This document shows positions 9,346-18,417 of a stretch of 64,000 nt of DNA, piece after piece. Both the position numbers and the translations under genes were made by a program. The stretch's first letter is position 1. Every line of letters starts with the position of its first letter. The DNA is from Paenibacillus sp. sptzw28 (GTDB lineage Bacteria > Bacillota > Bacilli > Paenibacillales > Paenibacillaceae): NCBI RefSeq assembly GCF_019550795.1, contig NZ_CP080545.1:2631001-2695000 (forward strand), in the 5' to 3' direction. Under the pieces are notes generated by a model that did no database searches, had not been told where the DNA came from, and saw only the letters and a program-made list of their open reading frames with translations.

Positions 9346-10051
9346 CAATGAGCGGGAAAGCCGCGATCCGATGTCAATCCGGCTGCCAATGGTGGAGATA
9401 TTCGAAACGGTCGAGGGCGAAGGCACGCGTGCCGGGTTTCCGACCGTTTTTGTACGTTTATTCGGCTGTAATCTGCGCTGTGTCTGGTGCGATACGAAGT
9501 ACAGCTATCCGCCTGCGGAAGCGGAGTTTACGATGCAGATCGGAGATATCGTACGGCAGGTGGAAGAACAGTACCGTTCCGAGCATATTTGCCTGACAGG
9601 CGGGGAACCGCTTCTATACGGCGAGCGCTCGGCATCGCTTCTGAAGGCGCTCTGTGCGATCGACCGTGTGAAGGATGTGCATGTGGAGACGAACGGAGCG
9701 ATTGATCTGAAGCCTTTTCTCTCTGAAGTAGAGTCTGAGAAGGCGAGATATATAATGGATTATAAGCTGCCGGATTCCGGTGAGAACGAAGCCATGCTGC
9801 ATGGCAATTTCGCGCTGCTGCGAGCCCGGGACGAAGTTAAATTCGTCATTGCAAGCGATCGCGACTTCGATGCGGCGGTGGAAACGCTGCGCGCTTATCC
9901 GACCGCGGCACTGCCGCTTTTCAGTCCCGTGTGGGAGACGATGCCCCCGGCGCGGCTTGTCGAGAAGATGCTTGCCGGCGGTTTATCAGGAGTAAAGCTG
10001 AACATGCAGCTGCATAAAATCATTTGGGACCCGGCGAAGCGCGGTGTATAG
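9335..10051 (+). CDS. queE: 7-carboxy-7-deazaguanine synthase (radical SAM)
   Basis: QueE is the radical SAM enzyme that contracts 6-carboxytetrahydropterin to 7-carboxy-7-deazaguanine. The iron-sulfur cluster motif CNLRCVWC (CxxxCxxC) sits near residue 37, preceded by ETVEGEGTRAGFPTVFVR. LTGGEPLLY is the SAM-contacting segment. Two in-frame ATGs exist, at 9329 and 9335; GGAGG at 9321-9325 is spaced properly only for 9335, which is chosen (238 residues). It overlaps the end of queD by 11 bases, indicating coupled translation. Confidence 0.93.
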   Translation: MKTDNERESRDPMSIRLPMVEIFETVEGEGTRAGFPTVFVRLFGCNLRCVWCDTKYSYPPAEAEFTMQIGDIVRQVEEQYRSEHICLTGGEPLLYGERSASLLKALCAIDRVKDVHVETNGAIDLKPFLSEVESEKARYIMDYKLPDSGENEAMLHGNFALLRARDEVKFVIASDRDFDAAVETLRAYPTAALPLFSPVWETMPPARLVEKMLAGGLSGVKLNMQLHKIIWDPAKRGV

Positions 10052-10067
10052 GAAAGGAGTTTCATCA

Positions 10068-10775
10068 ATGAACGGTACGACAAAGAAAGCGGTCATTATA
10101 TTAAGCGGCGGATTAGACAGCACGACATGTATGGGTTATGCGAGGGAAGAAGGGTTCGAGCTGTACCCGATTACCTTCGACTATGGTCAGCGGCACCGGA
10201 TTGAGCTGAATAACGCGAGAAGCGTAGCGGAGCATTATGGTGTCCTAGACCGGCTAAAGCTGATTGAGCTTGGCTTTTTACGCGACTTCGGAGGCAGCGC
10301 GCTTACCGATGATTCTATTGACGTTCCGCTGACTGGCGAATTGCCTGAGGTAGAGCAGGTAGGTGAAATTCCGGTTACTTACGTTCCTGGGAGGAATCTG
10401 CTCTTCCTCTCGATCGCTACTTCCTATGCGGAAGCGGTAGGAGCGGAAGCGATTTACATCGGTGTGAACGCACTTGATTACAGCGGATACCCGGACTGCC
10501 GTCCGGAGTTCATCGCCAAAGTCGAAGAGGTGATTGCGACCGCAACGAAGGTCGGGGTTGAAGGGAAGCCGATTACTATTGAGACTCCGCTCATAAGATT
10601 AACGAAGGCGGATATTATCCGCGAGGGGACGAGAATGAAAGTACCTTACCGCCTGACAACCTCTTGTTATAACGGCGAAGCTGAAGCCTGCGGAGAATGC
10701 GACAGCTGCCGCTTGCGGCTTAAAGGATTTGCCGAGGCGGGTCTGGAAGATCCGATTGCTTATAAGAGAAAATAA
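10068..10775 (+). CDS. queC: 7-cyano-7-deazaguanine (preQ0) synthase
   Basis: QueC uses ATP and ammonia to turn 7-carboxy-7-deazaguanine into preQ0. The PP-loop ATP pyrophosphatase motif SGGLDSTT is at the N-terminus, and a C-terminal four-cysteine zinc site is seen in CYNGEAEACGECDSC. The frame extends upstream to 10044, but AAAGGAG at 10053-10059 places the start at the ATG at 10068 (235 residues). No queF gene is seen in this operon, so preQ0 reduction must be encoded elsewhere if it occurs. Confidence 0.95.
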   Translation: MNGTTKKAVIILSGGLDSTTCMGYAREEGFELYPITFDYGQRHRIELNNARSVAEHYGVLDRLKLIELGFLRDFGGSALTDDSIDVPLTGELPEVEQVGEIPVTYVPGRNLLFLSIATSYAEAVGAEAIYIGVNALDYSGYPDCRPEFIAKVEEVIATATKVGVEGKPITIETPLIRLTKADIIREGTRMKVPYRLTTSCYNGEAEACGECDSCRLRLKGFAEAGLEDPIAYKRK

Positions 10776-10779
10776 TATA

Positions 10780-10824
10780 AAGCTGCTCTCCCGTATTTAG
10801 TTCCGGCGGTGAGCAGCTTTTTTT
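10780..10824 (+). terminator. Terminator after queC
   Basis: AAGCTGCTC (10780-10788) pairs with GAGCAGCTT (10811-10819) and is followed by a T run. It may also serve the converging diguanylate cyclase gene, though T-richness on that side is weaker. Confidence 0.8.
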
Positions 10825-10849
10825 AATGGAAGGAACGATAATCGAATAT

Positions 10850-12052
10850 CTAGGACTGTATATTCTTTTTAGAGGAGCCGTCGCCACCGCGTGAGCGGCT
10901 GCGCTGCATGGATTGATGCAGGGTCACTTTATTTTTTCCGGATATTTTGGATTGGTACATGGCTTCGTCAGCTTGTTTGACGACCTCCTCGACTCCCGAC
11001 CCTTCTCTTGAAATGCTTACGCCGACGCTGATCGTTACAGGGCTCTCCTTCTCTACGCGGCTTCGTATCGTTTCGGCCACTTCCTCGGCCTTCACCCCGG
11101 GAGCGGCCACAAGCCCGAGAAGCTCTTCGCCTCCGTAACGTCCGGCACTGCCAATACCGGAGGTTTCTTCTCTAATGATATCGGCAATCTGCTTAAGCAC
11201 GCCGTCAGCTTTATGGTGGCCCTGTGTATCGTTAAGCTTCTTGAAATTATCGATATCGCAGAAGATAATCGCAATTCGTTTCGTTTCCCGAAGCATTTGC
11301 TCGGCTTTCTTATTGAAATAACGGCGGTTATATAAGCTCGTCAGCCCGTCCGTGATAGACGATTGGAACGTCATCAGCAGCCGCTCCAGCACCCAGTCGA
11401 ACAGGAGCAGGAATAACAGCGTATAATAGATGACAGGCAGCAGATTGCCCAAGATAACAAGCATCGGGACGCTGTTGTGAAAGACATAATTATCGGCAAG
11501 GTCGGAGAGCTGATATAAAAAATAAACGATCAGGCTCGCAGAGTAACTCAGGCGCTGCTGAATGCCGCGGGAATTAAGCAGGATAGCCAAATTCAGCACC
11601 AGCCCGTAGAAATCCAAAGCGAGAATCGGCAGCCCGTTCTCATCCACGGCATGGTTCATCATGTCCGGCGTCAGTGTAATCTGTCCCGCCGTAACGGCGA
11701 TAAGTCCGGCAATCATGAACAGAAACGGCATGCCTTTGAGCCGGGATGACGGCTGAGTATACAATTTCATGAAAACAAAGTTTATAATAATAAATGAAAG
11801 AAGTCCCGTTACCGGATAAGTCAAATGCAAATATGGCGATCGCGATAATCCCGGGAAGGAGAGACTGACAAGCGCCGCTTGTTGTAAAATGACGATAGGG
11901 AGCGCGATTATAAGTAAGCGGTGCGTTTTGTTTCTTCGGTAGCTTTTATACAGCCGGATGGAAACAAACAGCATAAGGACGAGAATCGTCATCACGCAAG
12001 CGGAAGCGAAAGTTTGCCCGGTTGAGCCGGCGAGCCATTGGATTATCGTCAT
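10850..12052 (-). CDS. Membrane diguanylate cyclase (GGDEF)
   Basis: A 400-residue protein with about seven hydrophobic helices in the first 225 residues and a GGDEF domain at about 235-375. The signature is RYGGEEL, a GGEEL variant of GG(D/E)EF, preceded by CDIDNFKKLNDTQGH, which supplies the metal-binding Asp and the GTP-contacting residues. It should make cyclic di-GMP from two GTP. The usual RxxD inhibitory site before the signature is not visible, so product inhibition may be absent. The sensory signal of the membrane part is unknown. AGGTGG lies before the ATG. Confidence 0.88.
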   Translation of the reverse strand: MTIIQWLAGSTGQTFASACVMTILVLMLFVSIRLYKSYRRNKTHRLLIIALPIVILQQAALVSLSFPGLSRSPYLHLTYPVTGLLSFIIINFVFMKLYTQPSSRLKGMPFLFMIAGLIAVTAGQITLTPDMMNHAVDENGLPILALDFYGLVLNLAILLNSRGIQQRLSYSASLIVYFLYQLSDLADNYVFHNSVPMLVILGNLLPVIYYTLLFLLLFDWVLERLLMTFQSSITDGLTSLYNRRYFNKKAEQMLRETKRIAIIFCDIDNFKKLNDTQGHHKADGVLKQIADIIREETSGIGSAGRYGGEELLGLVAAPGVKAEEVAETIRSRVEKESPVTISVGVSISREGSGVEEVVKQADEAMYQSKISGKNKVTLHQSMQRSRSRGGDGSSKKNIQS

Positions 12053-12203
12053 GTTTTAACCACCTGGATGAGAGTGTCATTTTACTTGGTAAGGTTTCAA
12101 TGCCTCTAGAGAGCAGCTTTACAGAAACATACGTTCTAGTATATCATGTTTTTGGCAGGTCGAAAAGAAGAGTCAGAAGCGTGTTTGCCGAGGAGGGCAG
12201 GAC

Positions 12204-13346
12204 ATGAATATATTGCAAGCTTTGTTTTTTCCGCCGGAACAGCCGGGCGGGGTGTCCTCTATGATTCCTTATGTACAGGAGAGATTTAATAGAATCGGTT
12301 GGCACATGGAACTATTTTCCTTGCCCAAGCGTGTCCGGGGAAAAGGTCAGGAAGAGGTGACCTTTGACACATTTGACGTTCGGTTATATGAAGGAAACCC
12401 GGTTGTCGATAAATATTTGCAAACATATCGCGATTATGTGTGGTGGACAAAGCTGCGTATCAACAAAACGTACGATCTGATTCACGCGCACCACCCGATC
12501 GCAGCGCTTGTTATGAAGCGGCTTTATCCGGATACCCCGCTTATTATGACCATTCATTCAAGCTATGAGCGGGAGCTCATGCTGAATGGCAGAATTGCCG
12601 AAGACGGGCTCGAGCACCGCTTCCTTACGTCTGTATATGGCGAGCTGGAAGCCAAAGCGGACCGTCTCTTGACGGTCTCGGAGTCCTTTCGGCAGTATAT
12701 GAGCCCTTATGTGAAGAAGGCAGACGCGATTCAGGTAATCCCGAACGGGTTCGATGAGAAACGCTTCAAGCCCATCTCGCATGAGAATGAAGTTGTACAG
12801 CTGATCACCGTTTGCCGCCTTGTCCCAGCGAAAGGGCTTGATATACTGCTGCATGCATGTGCGGAATTAAATGCGCGCGGCCATACGTTCGTGCTTCATA
12901 TCATCGGAGACGGACCGATTCGTCAGGAGCTTGAGCAGCTTGCGCTTCAGTTGAACTTATATGATGATATCATTTTCTACGGTTACATGCTCCATCCCGA
13001 GGAATTTATGCCGTTCTTCGATGTATTCGTACTGCCGTCGCGTGCCGAGGCGTTCGGATCGGTGTTTGCCGAAGCGGCCTTATGCTGGCTTGCATTAGTC
13101 GGAACGAATGTCGGCGGTATCGCGGAGCAGATCGATGACGGAGTTAACGGTTTGTTGGTGCCTTCGGAGGATCCGGCGGCGCTATGCGACGCTTTGGAGA
13201 AAGTTGTAACGGATCCGAGCTTCCGGTACAATCTCGCACGGGCTGCATGGAATAAGGCAAAGAAAGTATATTCTCTGCAGCGGGTTATCGCTCAGCTGAA
13301 GCAGGTTTATACCGAAACTAATCCGGCAGCGCAGGAGTCGCCGTGA
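12204..13346 (+). CDS. GT4-family glycosyltransferase
   Basis: A 380-residue cytoplasmic GT-B fold enzyme. The N-terminal QPGGVSSM glycine loop, the central VCRLVPAKGLDILL and the C-terminal donor-binding motif SRAEAFGSVFAEA (EX7E pattern) followed by GGIAEQIDDGVNGLLVP are those of retaining GT4 enzymes using nucleotide sugars. The acceptor is unknown; wall glycopolymers or glycolipids are possible. AGGAGGGCAGGAC precedes the ATG. It stands alone between the diverging diguanylate cyclase and the repeat region. Confidence 0.88.
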   Translation: MNILQALFFPPEQPGGVSSMIPYVQERFNRIGWHMELFSLPKRVRGKGQEEVTFDTFDVRLYEGNPVVDKYLQTYRDYVWWTKLRINKTYDLIHAHHPIAALVMKRLYPDTPLIMTIHSSYERELMLNGRIAEDGLEHRFLTSVYGELEAKADRLLTVSESFRQYMSPYVKKADAIQVIPNGFDEKRFKPISHENEVVQLITVCRLVPAKGLDILLHACAELNARGHTFVLHIIGDGPIRQELEQLALQLNLYDDIIFYGYMLHPEEFMPFFDVFVLPSRAEAFGSVFAEAALCWLALVGTNVGGIAEQIDDGVNGLLVPSEDPAALCDALEKVVTDPSFRYNLARAAWNKAKKVYSLQRVIAQLKQVYTETNPAAQESP

Positions 13347-13366
13347 AGAATGCTTCAGAAATGCCG

Positions 13367-13606
13367 GTATTTTTCTTGCGAAAAATTATGGTTATGCTTC
13401 CGAGGTGAGTTATTCGTTAATTCGGAGAAGCTTACCGGAGAAGATCACGAATAACTCAGCATTGGCTTTCGAAGTATTTTTCTGGCGAAAAATTATGGTT
13501 ATGCTTCCGAGGTGAGTTATTCGTTAATTCGGAGAAGCTTACCGGAGAAGATCACGAATAACTCAGCATTGGCTTTCGAAGTATTTTTCTGGCGAAAAAT
13601 TTTAGG
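13367..13606 (+). repeat. Tandem 107-bp repeat, two full copies plus a short third
   Basis: Unit starts at 13367, 13474 and 13581 give a 107-base period. The two full copies differ at one base near the start (CTTGCG versus CTGGCG), and the third stops after about 20 bases, just before the yhaO ribosome binding site. Each unit contains a 12-bp inverted repeat, TGAGTTATTCGT and ACGAATAACTCA, around a 30-base loop, so each could form a hairpin in DNA or RNA. The unit holds no long ORF and was not seen elsewhere in the window. Confidence 0.9.
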
Positions 13607-13615
13607 AGGAAAAAA

Positions 13616-14950
13616 ATGAGCGTCCCGTTTCGCTTTATTCATGCAGCGGATCTGCATGTAGACAGTCCGTTCCGGGGGCTTACGGATACGCCTGCATATG
13701 TGCGAGATGCGCTTATGTCTTCGACCTTTGACGCGGTCAGCCGGCTGGTGGAAACCGCTATTAACATGAAAGTGGATTTTGTCGTTATTGCCGGAGATTT
13801 ATATGATTCCTCCGACCGGTCGCTGCGCGCTCAGCTTGCGCTGCAGCGGGAATGGCAGCAGCTGCACGCCCATGGTGTGCAGTTGTTTGTTATTCACGGC
13901 AATCACGATCATTTATCAGGGAGCCGGGCGAATTTGTCGTGGCCGGAGTCCGTGGTTACTTTTGGCGCTGAGCAGGTAGAAAGTATGCCCGCTTACCGGA
14001 GAGACGGCGAGCTTGCGGCTTACGTTTACGGACTATCTTACGGCGCGCGTGCGATAACGGACAATATAGCGGCCAAATATAAACCGAAACCGGACGGGCC
14101 ATACCATATTGCGCTGCTTCACGCAAATGTGGACGGAGACCCCTCATACGACCCGTACGCTCCATGCACGCTGACGGAGCTGGCCTCAGCAGGGTTTGAT
14201 TATTGGGCGCTTGGACATATCCACAACCGGACTGTACTGCATACATATCCGCATGTGGTCTATCCGGGCAATACTCAGGGCAGACATTCACGCGAAACCG
14301 GCGCGAAGGGCTGCTATGTGGTTGACGTAAAACCGTCCAAGGCAACTGAGCTTACCTTTGTTCCCCTTGATACAGTAAGGTGGGAAGCAGCGGACGTCCC
14401 TATCGGAGGTCTTGAGTCCGAGCAGGAGCTGATCGATTCGATGGAAGCGGCGGCGCTGGCTGTACTCTCGGGCACCAGCGGCAGACCGGCGATGGTGAAA
14501 ATACGGCTGGAAGGCAGAGGCCGGCTGCACGGCAAGCTTACGGATGCCGCAGTTGTCCGGGAGCTGCTGGAAGGCGTGCGGGAACGGCTCAATCACGTTT
14601 CTTGGCGCGCCGAGTCGGAAGGGCGTCAGTGGTGCTGGATTTATGCGGTTGAAACGATGACAGGCGCCGAGCTTGATCTGCGCATGATTGCCTCTGAGGA
14701 CAGCTTCTCGGGCGAGCTTATCCGCGGCAGCGAAATTATGGAAAGCGACGAGTCGCTGCGGCTGCAATTGATGGAGGAAGCGATGGCGCCTCTTCTGACA
14801 AATCCGCGCATGCGGAGCATAATTAAATTACATATGGACCAGTACTCGCTGTCCTGGCTTGAGCAGGCGCGGGAGCTCGCCGCCGGTCTGCTGACGGAAG
14901 AGATGGAAATATCCGCCGGCAAACAGAATACCGGAGAGGGAGAGACATAA
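13616..14950 (+). CDS. yhaO: YhaO-like metallophosphoesterase, SbcD/Mre11-type nuclease subunit
   Basis: A 444-residue DNA exonuclease subunit of the calcineurin-like fold. Metal-binding motifs appear in order: AADLHVDSPF, IAGDLYDSSD, IHGNHDHL, LHANVD and WALGHIHNR. In Bacillus YhaO works next to the SMC-like ATPase YhaN, mirroring SbcD/SbcC and Mre11/Rad50 in DNA end processing. The ATG is preceded by TAGGAGGA. The stop codon lies two bases before the yhaN start, so the two are coupled. The C-terminal 150 residues form the usual capping and ATPase-binding region. Confidence 0.88.
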   Translation: MSVPFRFIHAADLHVDSPFRGLTDTPAYVRDALMSSTFDAVSRLVETAINMKVDFVVIAGDLYDSSDRSLRAQLALQREWQQLHAHGVQLFVIHGNHDHLSGSRANLSWPESVVTFGAEQVESMPAYRRDGELAAYVYGLSYGARAITDNIAAKYKPKPDGPYHIALLHANVDGDPSYDPYAPCTLTELASAGFDYWALGHIHNRTVLHTYPHVVYPGNTQGRHSRETGAKGCYVVDVKPSKATELTFVPLDTVRWEAADVPIGGLESEQELIDSMEAAALAVLSGTSGRPAMVKIRLEGRGRLHGKLTDAAVVRELLEGVRERLNHVSWRAESEGRQWCWIYAVETMTGAELDLRMIASEDSFSGELIRGSEIMESDESLRLQLMEEAMAPLLTNPRMRSIIKLHMDQYSLSWLEQARELAAGLLTEEMEISAGKQNTGEGET

Positions 14951-14951
14951 C

Positions 14952-16838
14952 GTGAGATTGATTGGGCTGCATGTGGACGGCTTCGGCAAGCTGAGTGATT
15001 TTCGGTGCAGCTTTGATGCGCCGATTACTGTCATTTACGGTCGGAATGAGGCTGGAAAAAGCACGACTTTAAGCTTTATACGAACTATGCTGTACGGTTT
15101 TGCGACCCGGGCCAATCCTTCGGAGCGGCTGGAGCCTGCTGCAAGCGGACGACACGGCGGGCGGTTGTTCTTTCGCGGCTCTGAAGGCGAATCGTATGTA
15201 CTGGAACGTTATGCAAACGCGCCGGGTAGGGTGATCGTGCGTCCATTTTTCGGAGCCCATGAGGCAGCTGGAACCGATAGCCGGCTTGAATACTCGTCCT
15301 CGACAGAGACGCTTCCACAGACGGCCTGGGAACAAAGATTTCTTGGAGGCGTGAGCGAGAGGGTGTTTCGGCAGCTTTTTGCAATTACGCTTACCGAGCT
15401 GCAGGCGATCGGAATGCTGGAAGGGGATGAGCTGGGTAAACAGCTTTACCACGCCGGATGGGGCGGAGGCGCGGCAATCGCCAGGACGGAGAAGCAGCTA
15501 GGGAGCAGCCTTGACGATCTGTTTCGGCCGAGGGGGAGCAACCAGCAAATTAACCGGCTGCTTAAATCTCTCGAGAAAACGGAGACGGAGCTGCGCGGAC
15601 TGGAAGACGGAATCAGTAAATACAATGAACTGACTCAGGCGCTCTCAGCTACCGAATCTCAGCTGCAGGAGGCGGAAGGGCGGCTTCCCGGGCTTCGCGA
15701 GAGTGCGATGCTGCTTGCACGCGCCTGTGACAATTGGCCGCTTTGGGTTGAGCGGCTTGCTATGATGAAGGAGAAAGAAACCCTTGCAATGGCGGCACGG
15801 CTTCCGGCGGATATTCGTGTGAGATGGGACCTGCACACTGCTGATCGGGAGAGGCTGCAGGGAGAGCTTCAAGGCTTACGGCTGTCGATAGAAAGCATCG
15901 AACGGGAAATCGCCTTACTTTCTTATGATGATAAGGTTATAGCGCGTGCCGATGAAATTGAAACGCTTCTAATGTCCGTTGATCGGATAAGCTCTATTCG
16001 GCTTGAACGCAAGGAAATGGAGGCTGAGCTTCGCGAGCACAACGATGCCCTTGCACGTCTGACGATGCGCATTTCGCCGGATTGGACGGAAGAGCAGCTT
16101 CGCTCGCTGCGTGTAACCGTTGCCGATCGCGAAACGGTTCGAGAGACAAGGGCTGCAATGCTGGAGGCGGACAGAGGGCTTGAACGCGCTGAAGCGGAGC
16201 TTCGCAAGGTTCGCGAGCAGGCAAGCGAGACGGCGGCGCAGATTGCGGAGCTTGAGGCCGCAGCCGGAACGGTCGACAGCCGTTGGAATGGTGATGAGTC
16301 GGTGCGGCCGGCTAGCGCGCAAGAAGACGACCGCCGAGCGGCGGCGGAACGGCTGGAGCTGCTGCCGGAGACGCCTGAGGCGCTGCGGCTCGCCGCGCGG
16401 GCATTCGAGGACGCCTGGCGGGAGCTTGAGCTTGAGCGGCTGCGTACCGAGCGCGATACGCCGCCGCAGACGGCAGTTGTCGATAGCGGCTCAGAGTCGG
16501 CGAACCGACGAGGCCGCGCCGCGCTGTGGTTGGCCGCGGGAGCAATGGCCGCGGCAGCGGTATTGCTTGGCGCGGCCGGCTGGCGCACTGCAGCGGTCGC
16601 TGCCGGCGCAGCCGCAGCGGCGCTAGCCGCGCCGGCGCTGCTGTCGCGCCTGCGCCGGCGCGCAGCGCGACCGGCTGCGCCGGGGCCGGCGGCGCAATCG
16701 CCGGCCGGCGCGGCCAGCCGCCGCGCAGCGCAGCCGGCGCTGAAGCGGCCGCAGCCGCGGCAGCGCGGCTTGCCGCCGCCGAGCGCCGCGTCGCGGCTGC
16801 GCTTAGCGCGCTTGTGCGCGAGCCGGAGGCGGCGCTAG
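14952..16838 (+). CDS. yhaN: YhaN-like SMC/AAA ATPase, N-terminal part before a frameshift
   Basis: The first 628 codons of an SbcC/Rad50-like ATPase. The Walker A loop is GRNEAGKST near residue 33, followed by GFATRANPSERLEP as in YhaN proteins, then a long glutamate- and arginine-rich coiled-coil stretch from about 200. A hydrophobic double segment (about 520-550) matches the membrane-like insertion of YhaN. After about residue 575 the frame turns into low-complexity Pro/Arg/Ala and stops at 16838, with no Walker B or signature. The remainder is encoded in another frame (next entry), so this is one gene broken by a single-base shift. Confidence 0.75.
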   Translation: MRLIGLHVDGFGKLSDFRCSFDAPITVIYGRNEAGKSTTLSFIRTMLYGFATRANPSERLEPAASGRHGGRLFFRGSEGESYVLERYANAPGRVIVRPFFGAHEAAGTDSRLEYSSSTETLPQTAWEQRFLGGVSERVFRQLFAITLTELQAIGMLEGDELGKQLYHAGWGGGAAIARTEKQLGSSLDDLFRPRGSNQQINRLLKSLEKTETELRGLEDGISKYNELTQALSATESQLQEAEGRLPGLRESAMLLARACDNWPLWVERLAMMKEKETLAMAARLPADIRVRWDLHTADRERLQGELQGLRLSIESIEREIALLSYDDKVIARADEIETLLMSVDRISSIRLERKEMEAELREHNDALARLTMRISPDWTEEQLRSLRVTVADRETVRETRAAMLEADRGLERAEAELRKVREQASETAAQIAELEAAAGTVDSRWNGDESVRPASAQEDDRRAAAERLELLPETPEALRLAARAFEDAWRELELERLRTERDTPPQTAVVDSGSESANRRGRAALWLAAGAMAAAAVLLGAAGWRTAAVAAGAAAAALAAPALLSRLRRRAARPAAPGPAAQSPAGAASRRAAQPALKRPQPRQRGLPPPSAASRLRLARLCASRRRR

Positions 16839-18412
16839 CCGCGCTGCTCGCGGCCAACCCTGCGGCGGGCCCAGGGCTGCTTGACGCGCCGGGCAGCCGC
16901 TCAGGCCGCCCGGCGGTATTCCACCCGGAGGGCGGGAGCAAAGCTCACGCCGCACAGCAGGCAGCCATGCAAGCATATATGCAAGAAGCGGCGGCCACCT
17001 CGTCGGCCGACAGAAAGCCGGCTTTCATCCACTGGCTTCGCGCTTTAATTGACGCACGTCTTGACGAGCTGCTTTTCAGCGAACACCGGCTGAATGCAAG
17101 ACAGGAGCTTTCACGCAGGCTTATGCGATTTCGCTCATTGGAAGCCGAGCGGCAAGCAGCGGCAGCGGAAGCAGCCGGGCGGGCCGATGCTGTCGCGGTG
17201 AGGTGGCGCGGCTGGCTTGCCGACAGAGCTCTGCCGACCTCGCTATCGCCCGAGGCGGCGATGGAGACGTTCGATCTGGCCGAGCAAGGTATGATGCGAC
17301 TGCAGGCTCGCGATCGCATAGCGGAGAAATCCGCAGTTCTCGGCAGCGAGGTAGGCTTGTTCGAAACTGCGGTCAAATCGCTTCATGCTTCTTTTCCGGC
17401 CGCTCACGGCGGCAGCGGCAGCGGCGATATGGCGGTTGCACTTAAGCTGTTTAAAGCCGAATTGCTAAAGCATACAGCGGCCCGCAGCCGATCGGAAGAG
17501 CTGAATGAAAAGCTTGCTCAATTAAACCTGCAGGCGCTGACGCAGGAAGCCGCGCTTGATCGTCTATACAGCCGTCAGCAGCAGTGGTTTGATATAGTGG
17601 AGGCGGAGGGCGAGACGCGATGGCTTGAAGCGATAGAACAGTCGGAGCGCCTCTGCCTCATCGATTCCAAATTGTATAAGCTTGATGCCCAGCTGACAGC
17701 CGGAGTATCCGCCCTGCAAAGAGAACGGATCACGCAGTGGTATGAAGAGTTCGACGCACATCAACTGGAGCTGATGAAGTCGGAAGCGGAAATAGCTTAT
17801 TCGGCAGAGGAGGAACGAAGAAGCGTCCTCCTTGAGCAGAGCGGAAGACAGCGGCAAAGGCTTGAGCAGCTGATGCGCGATAACGACAGGCGGAGACTCA
17901 TCGGCGAGCGGGAACAAACAACGGCGGCGCTTGAGCAGCTCATGCACCGATATGCGGTAATGTCGGTTGCAATGACTATGATCAAAAGAACGAAACGGAT
18001 TATGGAAGAACAACGGCAGCCGGCGGTGCTGCGGGAAGCGTCGCGTTATTTGAATTCTATTTCCGGAGGTAAATACATCCGAATTTCCGTGCAGCATGGC
18101 GAACAACGGATTCGTCTTGAAACGGCGGACGGCCAGAGTGTCGACAGCATCTTTCTAAGCCGCGGAACGGCAGAGCAGCTGTACCTCTCCATGCGGTTCG
18201 CCTTGGCGGATGAAGCGGCGGCAACGGCGGATTTGCCGATGATTCTCGATGACCTGTTTGTCAACTTCGACCGCCCCCGCCTGGAAGGGGCCATTCATGT
18301 TCTGAAGGAGCTCTCGTCACGCAGACAGCTTGTACTGCTCACCTGCCACGATCATGTGTGCGACCTGCTGGCGGAGAAGCTGCCGGGTGCCGAGCTTGTC
18401 CGGCTGTCTTAA
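16700..18412 (+). CDS. yhaN: YhaN-like ATPase, C-terminal part after the frameshift
   Basis: This frame (offset by -1 relative to the first part) is open from 16526, but it looks like genuine protein only from about 16700. It continues as coiled coil to residue positions equivalent to 1000, then carries the ABC signature-like LSRGTAEQLYLSMRFAL and the Walker B LPMILDDLFVNFD plus the H-loop LLTCHDH. These complete the ATPase head begun in the first part. There is no ribosome binding site where coding starts, so it is not a separate gene. The start given is the approximate switch point within 16680-16740. Confidence 0.7.
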   Translation, partial: AGRRGQPPRSAAGAEAAAAAAARLAAAERRVAAALSALVREPEAALAALLAANPAAGPGLLDAPGSRSGRPAVFHPEGGSKAHAAQQAAMQAYMQEAAATSSADRKPAFIHWLRALIDARLDELLFSEHRLNARQELSRRLMRFRSLEAERQAAAAEAAGRADAVAVRWRGWLADRALPTSLSPEAAMETFDLAEQGMMRLQARDRIAEKSAVLGSEVGLFETAVKSLHASFPAAHGGSGSGDMAVALKLFKAELLKHTAARSRSEELNEKLAQLNLQALTQEAALDRLYSRQQQWFDIVEAEGETRWLEAIEQSERLCLIDSKLYKLDAQLTAGVSALQRERITQWYEEFDAHQLELMKSEAEIAYSAEEERRSVLLEQSGRQRQRLEQLMRDNDRRRLIGEREQTTAALEQLMHRYAVMSVAMTMIKRTKRIMEEQRQPAVLREASRYLNSISGGKYIRISVQHGEQRIRLETADGQSVDSIFLSRGTAEQLYLSMRFALADEAAATADLPMILDDLFVNFDRPRLEGAIHVLKELSSRRQLVLLTCHDHVCDLLAEKLPGAELVRLS

Positions 18413-18417
18413 ATGGT

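Noticed and set aside
13367..13606. CRISPR-like array
   Set aside because: Units are 107 bases, contiguous and identical, with no unique spacers and no cas genes.
16312..16941. Alanine/arginine-rich minus-strand frames within yhaN
   Set aside because: Product of very high GC and lack of stops, not coding.
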